From contig CAMDBQ010000066.1 of NCBI GenBank assembly GCA_945889365.1, positions 1 to 7,460 of the forward strand: DNA of 7,460 nt, read 5' to 3'. The notes beneath the pieces are model-generated. The model was not told the DNA's origin and searched no databases. It worked only from the letters and a program-made list of their open reading frames with translations. Below, piece by piece: positions 1-6,804 of this stretch. Every line of letters begins with the position of its first letter. The stretch's first letter is position 1. The translations under genes were made by a program, and so were the position numbers. This stretch comes from Legionella genomosp. 1 (GTDB lineage: Bacteria; Pseudomonadota; Gammaproteobacteria; Legionellales; Legionellaceae).

Positions 1-1771
1 ACAACTCGTCTTTATTGTTAAGCTCTACTGTAAGATCCTGAACCACTACACTGCCAGAGGTCACGCAGGCTTTCATGGCTTCTATGTCAGTCTGATACCC
101 CGTGTTTGCGGCCAGCATTTCACTTAATGTTTGGTGCTGTTTTTTAAGATCCGATCTCTGTGCATTAATGGTGGCCTTATTTTTTTTCAACTGAGTGGTC
201 AGCTGGTCCATCTCTTCACGATGTGTTTGGATAAGTTTTACCTTACCTTCTTCGCTGGCAGCCCGAAGCCTTGTTAATTCAGCTGCTTGATCTGCTCTAA
301 GGGTTTTTGTTTGAGCGGTTAGACCCGATGATTTATCCTTAGCTGCCGATAACTCTCTGGTTAAATCAGCGTGGCTATCCGTTAATCCTTTAATCTTATC
401 TTGCAAGCGAGTAAATTCAGATCCAATCAGGTTAGCTTGCGCCTGAAGTCCTTGTGCCTTGGCCTTCTCATCTTCCAACTGACGACCCATCCCGGCCAAA
501 GCCTCGGTCTGGTGGTGTACTTCACGTCTTTTATATGCTAATTCGGTATTTGTAACGGCCAGTTTCGAGGTCAGGACTTCAACACTGCCCATCAGCGCCA
601 TGACTTCCCGCTTCAAATCGTTGTTAACTGCTTCAACCTGTCGTATCTTGCCCAGTAAAAGTTCATTGTTACCTTTCACATTAACCAATTGCTTTTCTGT
701 CGATAACAGCTTATCGTCAACAGCAAAGCGCGCGCTATTTAAAGCAATCCGGTCAGCACTGAATTGAGCCTTTTCCTGTTTATTCAAGCTGGTAGCTGTT
801 TTAAGCGCTTCATTTAATGCATTAACCCGATTATTTGCCTGATAAAAACCAGCCGATAAGTCCCTGAACGATTGCGTGAGACTGATAAAGTTTTGGGTTT
901 TAATCTCCAGCTTGGTTTTCAATCCTGCTGTCTCTTTCAATGCTGCCGCTACCTGTATCTTCAGCTGACTTTCAGCAGTAGTATATTTCTTTTGCGCAAC
1001 CTGAAAATCGGCATGCAATCGAGCCTTTTCAGCCGCCTGCGTCTCACCAAGATGGCTGATTGCTTTTTCAAATTGTAGTTTTTCCTTAGCATATTTAAGG
1101 TCAAGATGCTCAACTTGCGCCTGAAGTCCTTGTACCTTGCCCTGCTCGTCCCCTAATTCAGCATGTTTCTGCTGCAAAGCGACACTCTGCTCATTTGCTT
1201 GCAAACCCATGAGATCTAAACTCGAATTAGTTTCCTGTAGCTGTCTAGTTAAATCAGTTTTAATTAGTTCCATAATATTAAGTGGTGTAAATGCATGTGA
1301 ATCTAAGATTGTTTTAACTTTACCACCGCACAATGACTCATACTCTCGCAGAGTAAACATTTCAAAATTATTCGGTTCTACTAACAAATCGATTAGTTTA
1401 TTTACTGCGCCTATTTTCTCCTCTTTAGAATATCCACGACTTAACACATCTGCCTGATGAAATGTAGGATTGGTGTTTCGTTTGGATTGATATGCTCTTA
1501 GTGCAACAATAAGTTCGTTCCAAATTTCTTTTGGAACCGAGGAAGCCAGAGCAGGTTGATAATTTGCTTCTGTTCTTTCTCCAATCATTCCAACATCAGT
1601 TGCAACTGATGTTGGATTTTGTGTTTTTGTCTGATGAGGCGGTGGATTTGTGACATTTGTTCTTCCTTCAATCTCAGCAACCCTCGCTTCAACGCTAACG
1701 TCTAAGGTTACAACAGACTGACCGCTTGCCTTTGAATACGCGCTCTTTGGTACTTCCCCTTTGTCCTTCAT
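1..1771 (-). CDS. Long coiled-coil protein, N-terminal 590 residues (C-terminus outside window); possible secreted effector
   Basis: An uninterrupted frame runs from the ATG at 1771 to the left edge, so the gene is 3'-truncated by the window. The start is supported by GGAGG nine bases upstream. Residues 1-75 are polar and probably disordered (a PPP at 43-45, many T/N/Q). Residues about 80-165 look like a compact helical module (KEIWNELIVALRAY at 81, GYSKEEKI at 113-120, LREYESLCGGK at 141-151). From about 165 to 590 the sequence is almost continuous heptad-like helix rich in Q, E, K, A and L, with no prolines from about residue 164 on. I see no signal peptide, membrane segment or catalytic motif. 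The motif QGLQAQ occurs at 214-219 and again at 440-445. Long coiled-coil proteins with a small N-terminal module are common among Dot/Icm effectors of Legionella and Coxiella, so an effector role is plausible. It is inference only, since the C-terminal secretion signal cannot be seen. Alternatives are a structural or SMC-like coiled-coil protein. The reading frame itself is very secure; the function is unknown. Confidence 0.85.
   Translation of the reverse strand, partial: MKDKGEVPKSAYSKASGQSVVTLDVSVEARVAEIEGRTNVTNPPPHQTKTQNPTSVATDVGMIGERTEANYQPALASSVPKEIWNELIVALRAYQSKRNTNPTFHQADVLSRGYSKEEKIGAVNKLIDLLVEPNNFEMFTLREYESLCGGKVKTILDSHAFTPLNIMELIKTDLTRQLQETNSSLDLMGLQANEQSVALQQKHAELGDEQGKVQGLQAQVEHLDLKYAKEKLQFEKAISHLGETQAAEKARLHADFQVAQKKYTTAESQLKIQVAAALKETAGLKTKLEIKTQNFISLTQSFRDLSAGFYQANNRVNALNEALKTATSLNKQEKAQFSADRIALNSARFAVDDKLLSTEKQLVNVKGNNELLLGKIRQVEAVNNDLKREVMALMGSVEVLTSKLAVTNTELAYKRREVHHQTEALAGMGRQLEDEKAKAQGLQAQANLIGSEFTRLQDKIKGLTDSHADLTRELSAAKDKSSGLTAQTKTLRADQAAELTRLRAASEEGKVKLIQTHREEMDQLTTQLKKNKATINAQRSDLKKQHQTLSEMLAANTGYQTDIEAMKACVTSGSVVVQDLTVELNNKDEL
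436..1133 (-). repeat. 20-bp exact direct repeat within the coiled-coil gene (copies 436-455 and 1114-1133)
   Basis: The plus-strand sequence cttgcgcctgaagtccttgt occurs at 436-455 and again at 1114-1133, exactly 678 bases (226 codons) apart and in the same frame. It encodes QGLQAQ in both places, and the flanking codons are also similar (LEDEKAKAQGLQAQ versus LGDEQGKVQGLQAQ). Identical codon choice over 20 bases points to internal duplication or gene conversion and not to amino-acid convergence. Confidence 0.7.
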
Positions 1772-1962
1772 GATTTTAAACCTCCAAGAACAGGTCTTGC
1801 CTTTTGCCTAATGCATTGGCAGCATGCCACATCAGGGATATCCCTCGTTGCATTTGGGATGGCGTGGCTTAAGCCCGAGATAATGTGACTAAACCTAGTG
1901 CCATTTAGGTCAGATTCAATTACCCGCTTGATCCTTGCAATATGATTCTCAAAATAGGTCAT
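1768..1962 (-). CDS. Doubtful small ORF (64 aa) overlapping the coiled-coil gene start
   Basis: This is a 64-residue frame from the ATG at 1962 to a TGA at 1770-1768. It overlaps the coiled-coil ATG in an ATGA arrangement typical of translational coupling. An in-frame TTG at 1986 would lengthen it to 72 residues. A GGGG about eight bases upstream of the ATG is a weak ribosome-binding site. The product is basic (IARIKRVIESD near the start, RQKARPVLGGLKS at the end), with two adjacent cysteines and a third nearby (VACCQC), and no hydrophobic segment. I recognise no family. In favour: the exact overlap and the shared strand. Against: short length, no recognisable domain, and several DNA palindromes inside it that suggest a non-coding or structured leader instead. 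It may simply be the 5' leader of the downstream gene. Confidence 0.22.
   Translation of the reverse strand: MTYFENHIARIKRVIESDLNGTRFSHIISGLSHAIPNATRDIPDVACCQCIRQKARPVLGGLKS
1781..1785 (-). promoter_or_regulatory. Shine-Dalgarno of the coiled-coil gene
   Basis: GGAGG on the minus strand lies nine bases before the ATG at 1771. It is the strongest ribosome-binding site in the window and fixes the start of the coiled-coil gene. It also lies inside the last codons of the doubtful small upstream frame. Confidence 0.75.
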
Positions 1963-2129
1963 CACAAACCCCAGATTAATAATCAAACAAATCTAGCCAA
2001 GTAATTTTCCTTTCTACTCACTCCACTAGCTCTACTGTGTGAACACTTTAATCGTGATATAAATTAAGCATAGTAGACAAATTTAGATCCTGCAAAGTAT
2101 CCCCTCGATATCATCTTGTTTTGTACTTA

Positions 2130-2204
2130 AAGCGCCCTCATCCCCAGCCCTTCTGCAAGTGGTAGAAGGGAGCAGTTCAGTGACAGCATTTAACACCGGC
2201 GCTT
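2130..2204. repeat. Nested palindromic intergenic element (REP/MITE-like)
   Basis: The outer arms AAGCGCC (2130-2136) and GGCGCTT (2198-2204) are perfect 7-bp inverted repeats. Inside them lies a hairpin at 2148-2170: CCCTTCTGC pairs with GTAGAAGGG through nine pairs, one of them G-T, around a 5-base loop. The left half is C-rich (cctcatccccagccc), which recalls C-rich dispersed palindromes known from many proteobacterial genomes. There is no T-tract directly after the hairpin and no upstream plus-strand gene to terminate, so a terminator role is unlikely. Whether it is repeated elsewhere cannot be judged from one window. Confidence 0.5.
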
Positions 2205-2255
2205 AGATAAACATCTTTTTTCATGGGACAGCCCTGTGGGTAGGGTGAATAAATA

Positions 2256-2284
2256 TTGACGAAAAAACACCATTGCGTTAACAT
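2256..2284 (+). promoter_or_regulatory. Putative sigma-70 promoter of the acid phosphatase gene
   Basis: TTGACG at 2256-2261 matches five of six bases of the -35 consensus. TAACAT at 2279-2284 matches four of six of the -10, including the key TA and the final T. The spacer is the ideal 17 bases. Transcription would begin near 2291, giving a leader of about 29 bases before the ATG at 2320. No operator was recognised. Confidence 0.55.
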
Positions 2285-2319
2285 TCGCAGCACACGGATT
2301 AGCGCGGACTCCTCAAACC

Positions 2320-2997
2320 ATGAACACATTCAAAGTATCAACCCATGTTTTTTTTGCTATCGCTTGCGCCTTTGCGGTTCACTCAAAATCGTTTGCAGAG
2401 CCTGCCAATCTTTCGCAGCTCAAGACAGAGATGAAGGCTTACCATGAATCCGGTGCCTATCAAAAAGAATTGTCACAAGCGATTGCACCCGCAACCCGTT
2501 ATATTATTGAACGTGCTAAATCCAATGAAAAAAGAGCAAAACCTCAAAAACTGGCGATTGTGTTAGATATAGATGAAACCAGCGTCACCAATTACAGTCA
2601 TATGACTGCACGCGATTTTGCTGATAATAAAGAAGACGTGCACCGCAGCATGCTAGCAGCCAATGCCCCTGCCATTAAACCGATGCTTGCGCTTTACAAT
2701 ACGGCTTTACAAAAACGTGTGGCTGTTTTTTTTGTTACAGGTAGAAGGGAATCGCTTGAAAAAGTAACTGGCCAGAATTTACAGTTTGCTGGTTTCAATA
2801 AATGGGCCGGATTGTACATGCGCCCCAATCATTACAAACACCCAACCATTGCCACATTTAAAACAAAAACAAGACAAGCCATTACCGAAAAAGGCTATAC
2901 CATCATTGCATCGCTTGGTGATCAACAAAGTGATTTAACGGGTGGGTATGCTGAAAAAACTTATAAATTGCCTAATCCTTATTATTTTATTCCGTAG
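2320..2997 (+). CDS. Secreted HAD-superfamily (class B-type, subfamily IIIB) acid phosphatase
   Basis: The product is a 225-residue phosphomonoesterase predicted to be exported by Sec. Residues 1-26 form a signal peptide: Lys5, a hydrophobic core (VFFAIACAFAV) and a SFA-EP cleavage site after Ala26. The mature part has the four HAD motifs in order: I, LDIDET with Asp83 nucleophile and Asp85; II, FFVTGR with Thr140; III, a lysine near 181-183; IV, GDQQSD with Asp201 and Asp205, Mg2+ ligands. The DxDET motif and the ending YKLPNPYYFIP fit the acid phosphatase family that includes lipoprotein e(P4) and plant vegetative storage proteins. There is no lipobox cysteine, so it should be soluble in the periplasm or released. 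Likely role is releasing phosphate from organic phosphomonoesters; substrate is unknown. The start lacks a good Shine-Dalgarno, but the signal peptide begins exactly here and a promoter lies just upstream. It is monocistronic and convergent with greA. Two runs of eight T lie in the gene. Confidence 0.9.
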   Translation: MNTFKVSTHVFFAIACAFAVHSKSFAEPANLSQLKTEMKAYHESGAYQKELSQAIAPATRYIIERAKSNEKRAKPQKLAIVLDIDETSVTNYSHMTARDFADNKEDVHRSMLAANAPAIKPMLALYNTALQKRVAVFFVTGRRESLEKVTGQNLQFAGFNKWAGLYMRPNHYKHPTIATFKTKTRQAITEKGYTIIASLGDQQSDLTGGYAEKTYKLPNPYYFIP

Positions 2998-3001
2998 TTT
3001 A

Positions 3002-3047
3002 ATTAGGGCGTGTTGACCATTGCTCCCCACCGCCTACGTGCCCTAAT
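3002..3047. repeat. Inverted repeat filling the convergent phosphatase/greA gap
   Basis: ATTAGGGC at 3002-3009 and GCCCTAAT at 3040-3047 are a perfect 8-bp inverted repeat separated by 30 bases. The right arm runs into the first base of the greA stop codon. An alternative inner pairing is GGCG (3007-3010) with CGCC (3030-3033). Position between two convergent stops suggests a shared 3' end structure, but there is no T-tract on either strand, so it is not a standard intrinsic terminator. It could also be a small element remnant, as both ends carry the same arm. Confidence 0.45.
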
Positions 3048-3523
3048 CAGCGATACTCCACTGAAATAATCTCATACTCCACAATCCCACCCGGTGTTTT
3101 AACCACCACGGTGTCATCAACCAGCTTGCCGATCAACGCACGACCAATGGGTGAACTATAAGAGATTTTATTCACTTTGATATTCGCTTCATCTTCACCG
3201 ACGATTTGATAGGTAATTTCAGCGTCCGTTTGCACATGGCATAAAACAACGGTAACGCCAAATACCACTTTTCCCTGATTGGGCAGTTTACTGATATCCA
3301 CAACTTGCGCCATGGATAATTTTGCTTCCAGATCCTGGATGCGCCCTTCAGCAAAACTTTGCTCCTCACGAGCCGCGTGGTATTCCGCATTTTCCTTTAA
3401 ATCACCGTGCGCACGCGCTGTGGCAATGGATTCAATAATTCTGGGACGCTCAATTGTTTTCAAGCGGTGTAATTCGTCCTTCAGTGCGTTTGCACCGTCA
3501 ACTGTCATCGGATGTTTTTGCAT
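3047..3523 (-). CDS. greA: Transcription elongation (cleavage) factor GreA
   Basis: GreA enters the secondary channel of RNA polymerase and stimulates cleavage of the 3' end of backtracked RNA, restarting stalled complexes. The 158-residue product equals the E. coli length and aligns end to end. Residues 1-75 are the antiparallel coiled-coil domain ([11 protein letters not shown] at the start, then [17 protein letters not shown] at 39-55), with the tip acidic residues Asp41 and Glu44 needed for cleavage. Residues about 80-158 are the FKBP-like C-terminal domain ([10 protein letters not shown] at 123-133, VKTPGG at 141-146, closing VEYR). I chose the second of two adjacent ATGs because MQKHPMT matches E. 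coli MQAIPMT; the ATG at 3526 is also possible. An ATG at 3565 would add 14 unrelated residues and has no ribosome-binding site. The start lies 26 bp inside carB, so the two are co-transcribed and probably translationally coupled. Confidence 0.96.
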   Translation of the reverse strand: MQKHPMTVDGANALKDELHRLKTIERPRIIESIATARAHGDLKENAEYHAAREEQSFAEGRIQDLEAKLSMAQVVDISKLPNQGKVVFGVTVVLCHVQTDAEITYQIVGEDEANIKVNKISYSSPIGRALIGKLVDDTVVVKTPGGIVEYEIISVEYR

Positions 3524-6500
3524 CATGTAAATCCTGTAGTCGTGTAACTGTTTGTCTATCTTCATATTTCATTGCCAAACAGGCCGCCTCAGCGCCAGAC
3601 AATGTAGTCGTATAGCTCACCTTATGCTGCAGTGCATTACGTCGAATTGCAAATGAATCCGCAATGGCTTGTTTACCTTCTGTAGTGTTCACAATAAAAT
3701 CAATTTCATGATTTTTAATATAATCAACCACATGCGGCCGGCCTTCTGCAACTTTAAATACCCGCGTGCAAGGGATCCCAGCCGCTTGCAACACAGCGAC
3801 TGTTCCTCGTGTTGAAACAATTTCAAAGCCTAAATCGATCAAGCGTTTAGCAATGTCACCAATGCGGGCTTTATCAGCATCGCGCACTGAAACAAATGCT
3901 CGTCGATGTTTAACGATATTGCATCCCGCCCCTAACTGAGCTTTAGAATAGGCTTGTCCAAAACGCTTGGCAATACCCATGACTTCACCCGTGGATTTCA
4001 TTTCAGGGCCAAGAATGGAATCCACGCCTGCAAATTTAACAAACGGAAACACAGGCAATTTAATCGAATAAAAAGCCGGCGTTGGTGCGTACTGAGTCAA
4101 CCCCTGAGCCTTTAAACTCACGCCCACTTTGCACAGAGCTGCAATTTTAGCCAAGGGCAATCCAGTGGCTTTTGAAACAAACGGCACTGTGCGGGACGCG
4201 CGCGGGTTGACTTCCAATACATAAACATCATCTGCCTGAATTGCAAATTGGGCATTGATCAAGCCAACCACACCTAATTCTAACGCCATTAATCGCATTT
4301 GTTCAATTAAATCTTGTTGTACAACCACACTTAAACTAAACGGTGGCAAGGTACAGGCCGAATCGCCTGAATGCACCCCTGCTTGCTCAATATGTTCCAT
4401 GATGCCGCCAATTAAAACATCCTTGCCATCACAGACAGCATCAACGTCAACTTCAATCGCGTCATTTAGAAATTTATCCAGCAAGACGGGGGAATCATTG
4501 GAAACAATAACGGCATGCGCTAAATAATGCCGTAAGTCATCTTCTTGATACACCACCTCCATGGCACGCCCGCCTAAAACATAAGATGGACGAACCACCA
4601 GTGGATAGCCAATTCGCGTAGCCAATACGATCGCTTCTGCTTCGCTGCGGACAGTGCCATTCGCGGGCTGATGCAGACCTAATTTGATCACTAATTGTTG
4701 GAAACGTTCACGATCCTCTGCCATATCAATCGCATCAGGTGAAGTCCCGATAATAGGCACGCCATTGGCCTCAAGCTTACGAGCAAGTTTTAGTGGCGTC
4801 TGTCCGCCATAATGAACAATTACACCGGCAGGTTTTTCGATGTCTACAATAGCCAGCACATCTTCAAGGGTTACTGGCTCAAAATACAGCCTATCCGAGG
4901 TATCAAAATCGGTAGAAACGGTCTCAGGGTTACAGTTAACCATGATGGTTTGATAACCGGCCTCACGTAATGCCATGGCTGCATGCACGCAGCAATAATC
5001 AAATTCGATCCCCTGCCCTATTCGATTTGGACCGCCACCAAGAATCATAATTTTTTTCTGATTATTTTCAGGACGCGCTTCGCAGGTTGACTGGTAACAT
5101 GAATACATATAAGCCGTGTCACTTGAAAATTCAGCAGCACAAGAGTCAATCCGCTTATAAACAGGTAGTACGCCTAATTTCAGACGATGCTCTCTAACGT
5201 CATCTTCCGTGCAATGCAGAAGCGTGGCCAAATACGCATCAGCAAATCCTCGGCGTTTGAGCTGGCGCATTGCGACATTATCCAAATCATTGATGGCCTT
5301 GCCCTCGAGAGCCTTTTCTTGCAGTACCAGTTCTTCAATTTGTCCTAAAAACCAGGGATCAACCCTACTCTCTTGATAGATTTCATCCAGTGATAAATGA
5401 TGTCGAAAAGCATCTGCGATATACCAGATCCGATCGGGTGTAGGCACCCGTAAATGGCCACGTAAAACCGCGATTTCACCCTGCTTAAATAGGGGATGCA
5501 AACCGCACCTGTCGATTTCCAAACTTCGAATGGCTTTTTGCAATGACTCCTGGAAGTTGGCACCAATGGCCATAACTTCCCCAACGGATTTCATTTGTGT
5601 TGATAGGGTGGTTGAGGTTTGCGGGAATTTATCAAAATTAAACCGCGGAATTTTTGTCACCACATAATCAATGGTAGGCTCAAATGATGCCGGTGTTTTA
5701 CCCCCTGTAATTTCGTTGGCCAATTCATCAAGGGTGTAACCTACGGCCAGCAAAGCCGCAACTTTGGCAATGGGAAATCCTGTGGCTTTAGAAGCCAGCG
5801 CTGAACTTCGTGACACACGCGGGTTCATTTCTACGACCAGCATTCGCCCATCATCCGGGTTGATTGCGAATTGGACGTTGGAGCCGCCTGTATCAACACC
5901 AACAGCGCGTAACACGCTAATAGATGCATCGCGCATGCGTTGAAATTCTTTATCTGTTAACGTTTGGGCGGGAGCTACTGTGATTGAGTCCCCGGTATGA
6001 ACACCCATCGGATCCAGGTTTTCAATGGTACATACGATAATGCAATTATCATTTTTATCGCGTACCACTTCCATTTCATATTCTTTCCAGCCTAAGACTG
6101 ATTCATCAATTAACAACTCATGCGTTGGAGACAATTCCAAACCACGCAGACAAATTTCTTCGAATTCTTCCCGGTTATACGCAATCCCACCACCACTTCC
6201 ACCCATGGTAAACGACGGACGAATAATGGCAGGGAATCCAAGCCTGACCTGAACAGACAAGGCTTCTTCGAGGCTGTGAGCAATCGCCGAACGTGGCATT
6301 TCCAGCCCGATTTTTTTCATTAACAAACGAAACTTTTCACGATCTTCCGCTTTATCAATCGCATCACGACTAGCGCCAATCAGCTCAACATTGAATTGTT
6401 CCAAAATACCTTCGCGAGCCAGATCCAGCGCGCAATTCAACGCCGTTTGCCCACCCATTGTCGGCAACAACGCATCAGGCCGCTCCTTCTCAATCACACG

Positions 6501-6725
6501 CGCCACTTCTTGCCACAGTACCGGCTCAATGTATGTGGCATCAGCCAATTCGGCATCAGTCATGATTGTAGCAGGATTGGAGTTAACCAAAATTACCCTA
6601 TACCCTTCTTTCTTTAACGCTCGCACCGCTTGTGTGCCAGAATAATCAAATTCACACGCCTGACCAATTACAATTGGGCCCGCGCCAAGGATAAGGATGG
6701 ATTTAAGATCAGTACGTTTAGCCAT
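3498..6725 (-). CDS. carB: Carbamoyl-phosphate synthase large subunit
   Basis: CarB makes carbamoyl phosphate from bicarbonate, two ATP and ammonia delivered by the glutaminase subunit CarA, feeding pyrimidine and arginine synthesis in the cytoplasm. Numbering below counts from the ATG at 6734. Residues about 5-405 form the carboxyphosphate ATP-grasp half (GAGPIVIGQ at 18, [12 protein letters not shown] at 172, His246 in [15 protein letters not shown] at 302). About 406-555 is the oligomerisation domain, three residues shorter than in E. coli. About 556-937 is the carbamoyl-phosphate half ([10 protein letters not shown] at 566, [12 protein letters not shown] at 715, [12 protein letters not shown] at 841). 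The rest is the MGS allosteric domain, with UMP/IMP-site residues Ser949, Lys955, Thr975, Thr978, Lys994 and Asn1016 kept. Leu893 replaces the ornithine-binding Glu892 of E. coli. I prefer the start at 6725 (MAKRTDLKS, like E. coli MPKRTDIKS); the ATG at 6734 adds three residues. Neither has a clear Shine-Dalgarno. carA is not directly upstream. Confidence 0.98.
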   Translation of the reverse strand: MAKRTDLKSILILGAGPIVIGQACEFDYSGTQAVRALKKEGYRVILVNSNPATIMTDAELADATYIEPVLWQEVARVIEKERPDALLPTMGGQTALNCALDLAREGILEQFNVELIGASRDAIDKAEDREKFRLLMKKIGLEMPRSAIAHSLEEALSVQVRLGFPAIIRPSFTMGGSGGGIAYNREEFEEICLRGLELSPTHELLIDESVLGWKEYEMEVVRDKNDNCIIVCTIENLDPMGVHTGDSITVAPAQTLTDKEFQRMRDASISVLRAVGVDTGGSNVQFAINPDDGRMLVVEMNPRVSRSSALASKATGFPIAKVAALLAVGYTLDELANEITGGKTPASFEPTIDYVVTKIPRFNFDKFPQTSTTLSTQMKSVGEVMAIGANFQESLQKAIRSLEIDRCGLHPLFKQGEIAVLRGHLRVPTPDRIWYIADAFRHHLSLDEIYQESRVDPWFLGQIEELVLQEKALEGKAINDLDNVAMRQLKRRGFADAYLATLLHCTEDDVREHRLKLGVLPVYKRIDSCAAEFSSDTAYMYSCYQSTCEARPENNQKKIMILGGGPNRIGQGIEFDYCCVHAAMALREAGYQTIMVNCNPETVSTDFDTSDRLYFEPVTLEDVLAIVDIEKPAGVIVHYGGQTPLKLARKLEANGVPIIGTSPDAIDMAEDRERFQQLVIKLGLHQPANGTVRSEAEAIVLATRIGYPLVVRPSYVLGGRAMEVVYQEDDLRHYLAHAVIVSNDSPVLLDKFLNDAIEVDVDAVCDGKDVLIGGIMEHIEQAGVHSGDSACTLPPFSLSVVVQQDLIEQMRLMALELGVVGLINAQFAIQADDVYVLEVNPRASRTVPFVSKATGLPLAKIAALCKVGVSLKAQGLTQYAPTPAFYSIKLPVFPFVKFAGVDSILGPEMKSTGEVMGIAKRFGQAYSKAQLGAGCNIVKHRRAFVSVRDADKARIGDIAKRLIDLGFEIVSTRGTVAVLQAAGIPCTRVFKVAEGRPHVVDYIKNHEIDFIVNTTEGKQAIADSFAIRRNALQHKVSYTTTLSGAEAACLAMKYEDRQTVTRLQDLHDAKTSDDS
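3532..3535 (-). promoter_or_regulatory. greA Shine-Dalgarno inside carB
   Basis: AGGA on the minus strand is eight bases from the ATG at 3523 and five from the ATG at 3526. It favours these starts over the upstream ATG at 3565, which has no such motif. It is encoded within the CarB Gln-Asp codons near the C-terminus. Confidence 0.6.
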
Positions 6726-6804
6726 AGCAACCATTAAAAAATCTAAAGTGACTTATTTTATCGGGTTTTCACTGAAGTTTATAGCCAAATAAGGTCTATT
6801 ATTC

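Larger units (their letters stand above)
1772..2319. other. Divergent intergenic region between coiled-coil gene and acid phosphatase
   Basis: These 548 bases separate two genes transcribed away from each other. The left part (1772-1986) contains the doubtful small minus-strand frame and two perfect palindromes, agggatatccct at 1834-1845 and ggcttaagcc at 1866-1875. The middle (1987-2129) is AT-rich and would have to hold the minus-strand promoter. No convincing -35/-10 pair stands out there, although TATCAC and TACTAT hexamers on the minus strand are possible -10 elements. A nested palindrome occupies 2130-2204 and a plus-strand promoter lies at 2256-2284. I see no tRNA, no insertion sequence gene and no convincing intrinsic terminator, as expected for a region between divergent genes. 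Confidence 0.7.

Noticed and set aside
872..1078. 68-codon plus-strand frame
   Set aside because: Antisense shadow of the coiled-coil gene; composition is just the reverse of the helical codons.
1137..1457. 106-codon plus-strand frame
   Set aside because: Lies antisense within the long coiled-coil gene, has no domain and no ribosome-binding site; a shadow frame.
2206..2219. AGAT-AAAC-ATCT followed by T6, terminator-like
   Set aside because: Stem is only four AT-rich pairs and no plus-strand gene lies upstream.
2256..2447. 63-codon plus-strand frame overlapping the phosphatase start
   Set aside because: Begins within the -35 promoter element and overlaps the signal peptide in another frame; no recognisable product.
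3172..3390. 72-codon minus-strand frame inside greA
   Set aside because: Out-of-frame shadow of greA on the same strand with no domain of its own.
3279..3530. 83-codon plus-strand frame
   Set aside because: Fully antisense to greA, whose identity is certain.
6025..6645. Several plus-strand frames of 67-84 codons
   Set aside because: All antisense to carB and overlapping one another; shadows of its strongly biased codons.
6726..6804. Possible carB promoter (TAAAAT and TATAAA hexamers on the minus strand)
   Set aside because: No acceptable -35 hexamer at 16-18 bases from either; AT-rich sequence gives such hexamers by chance.
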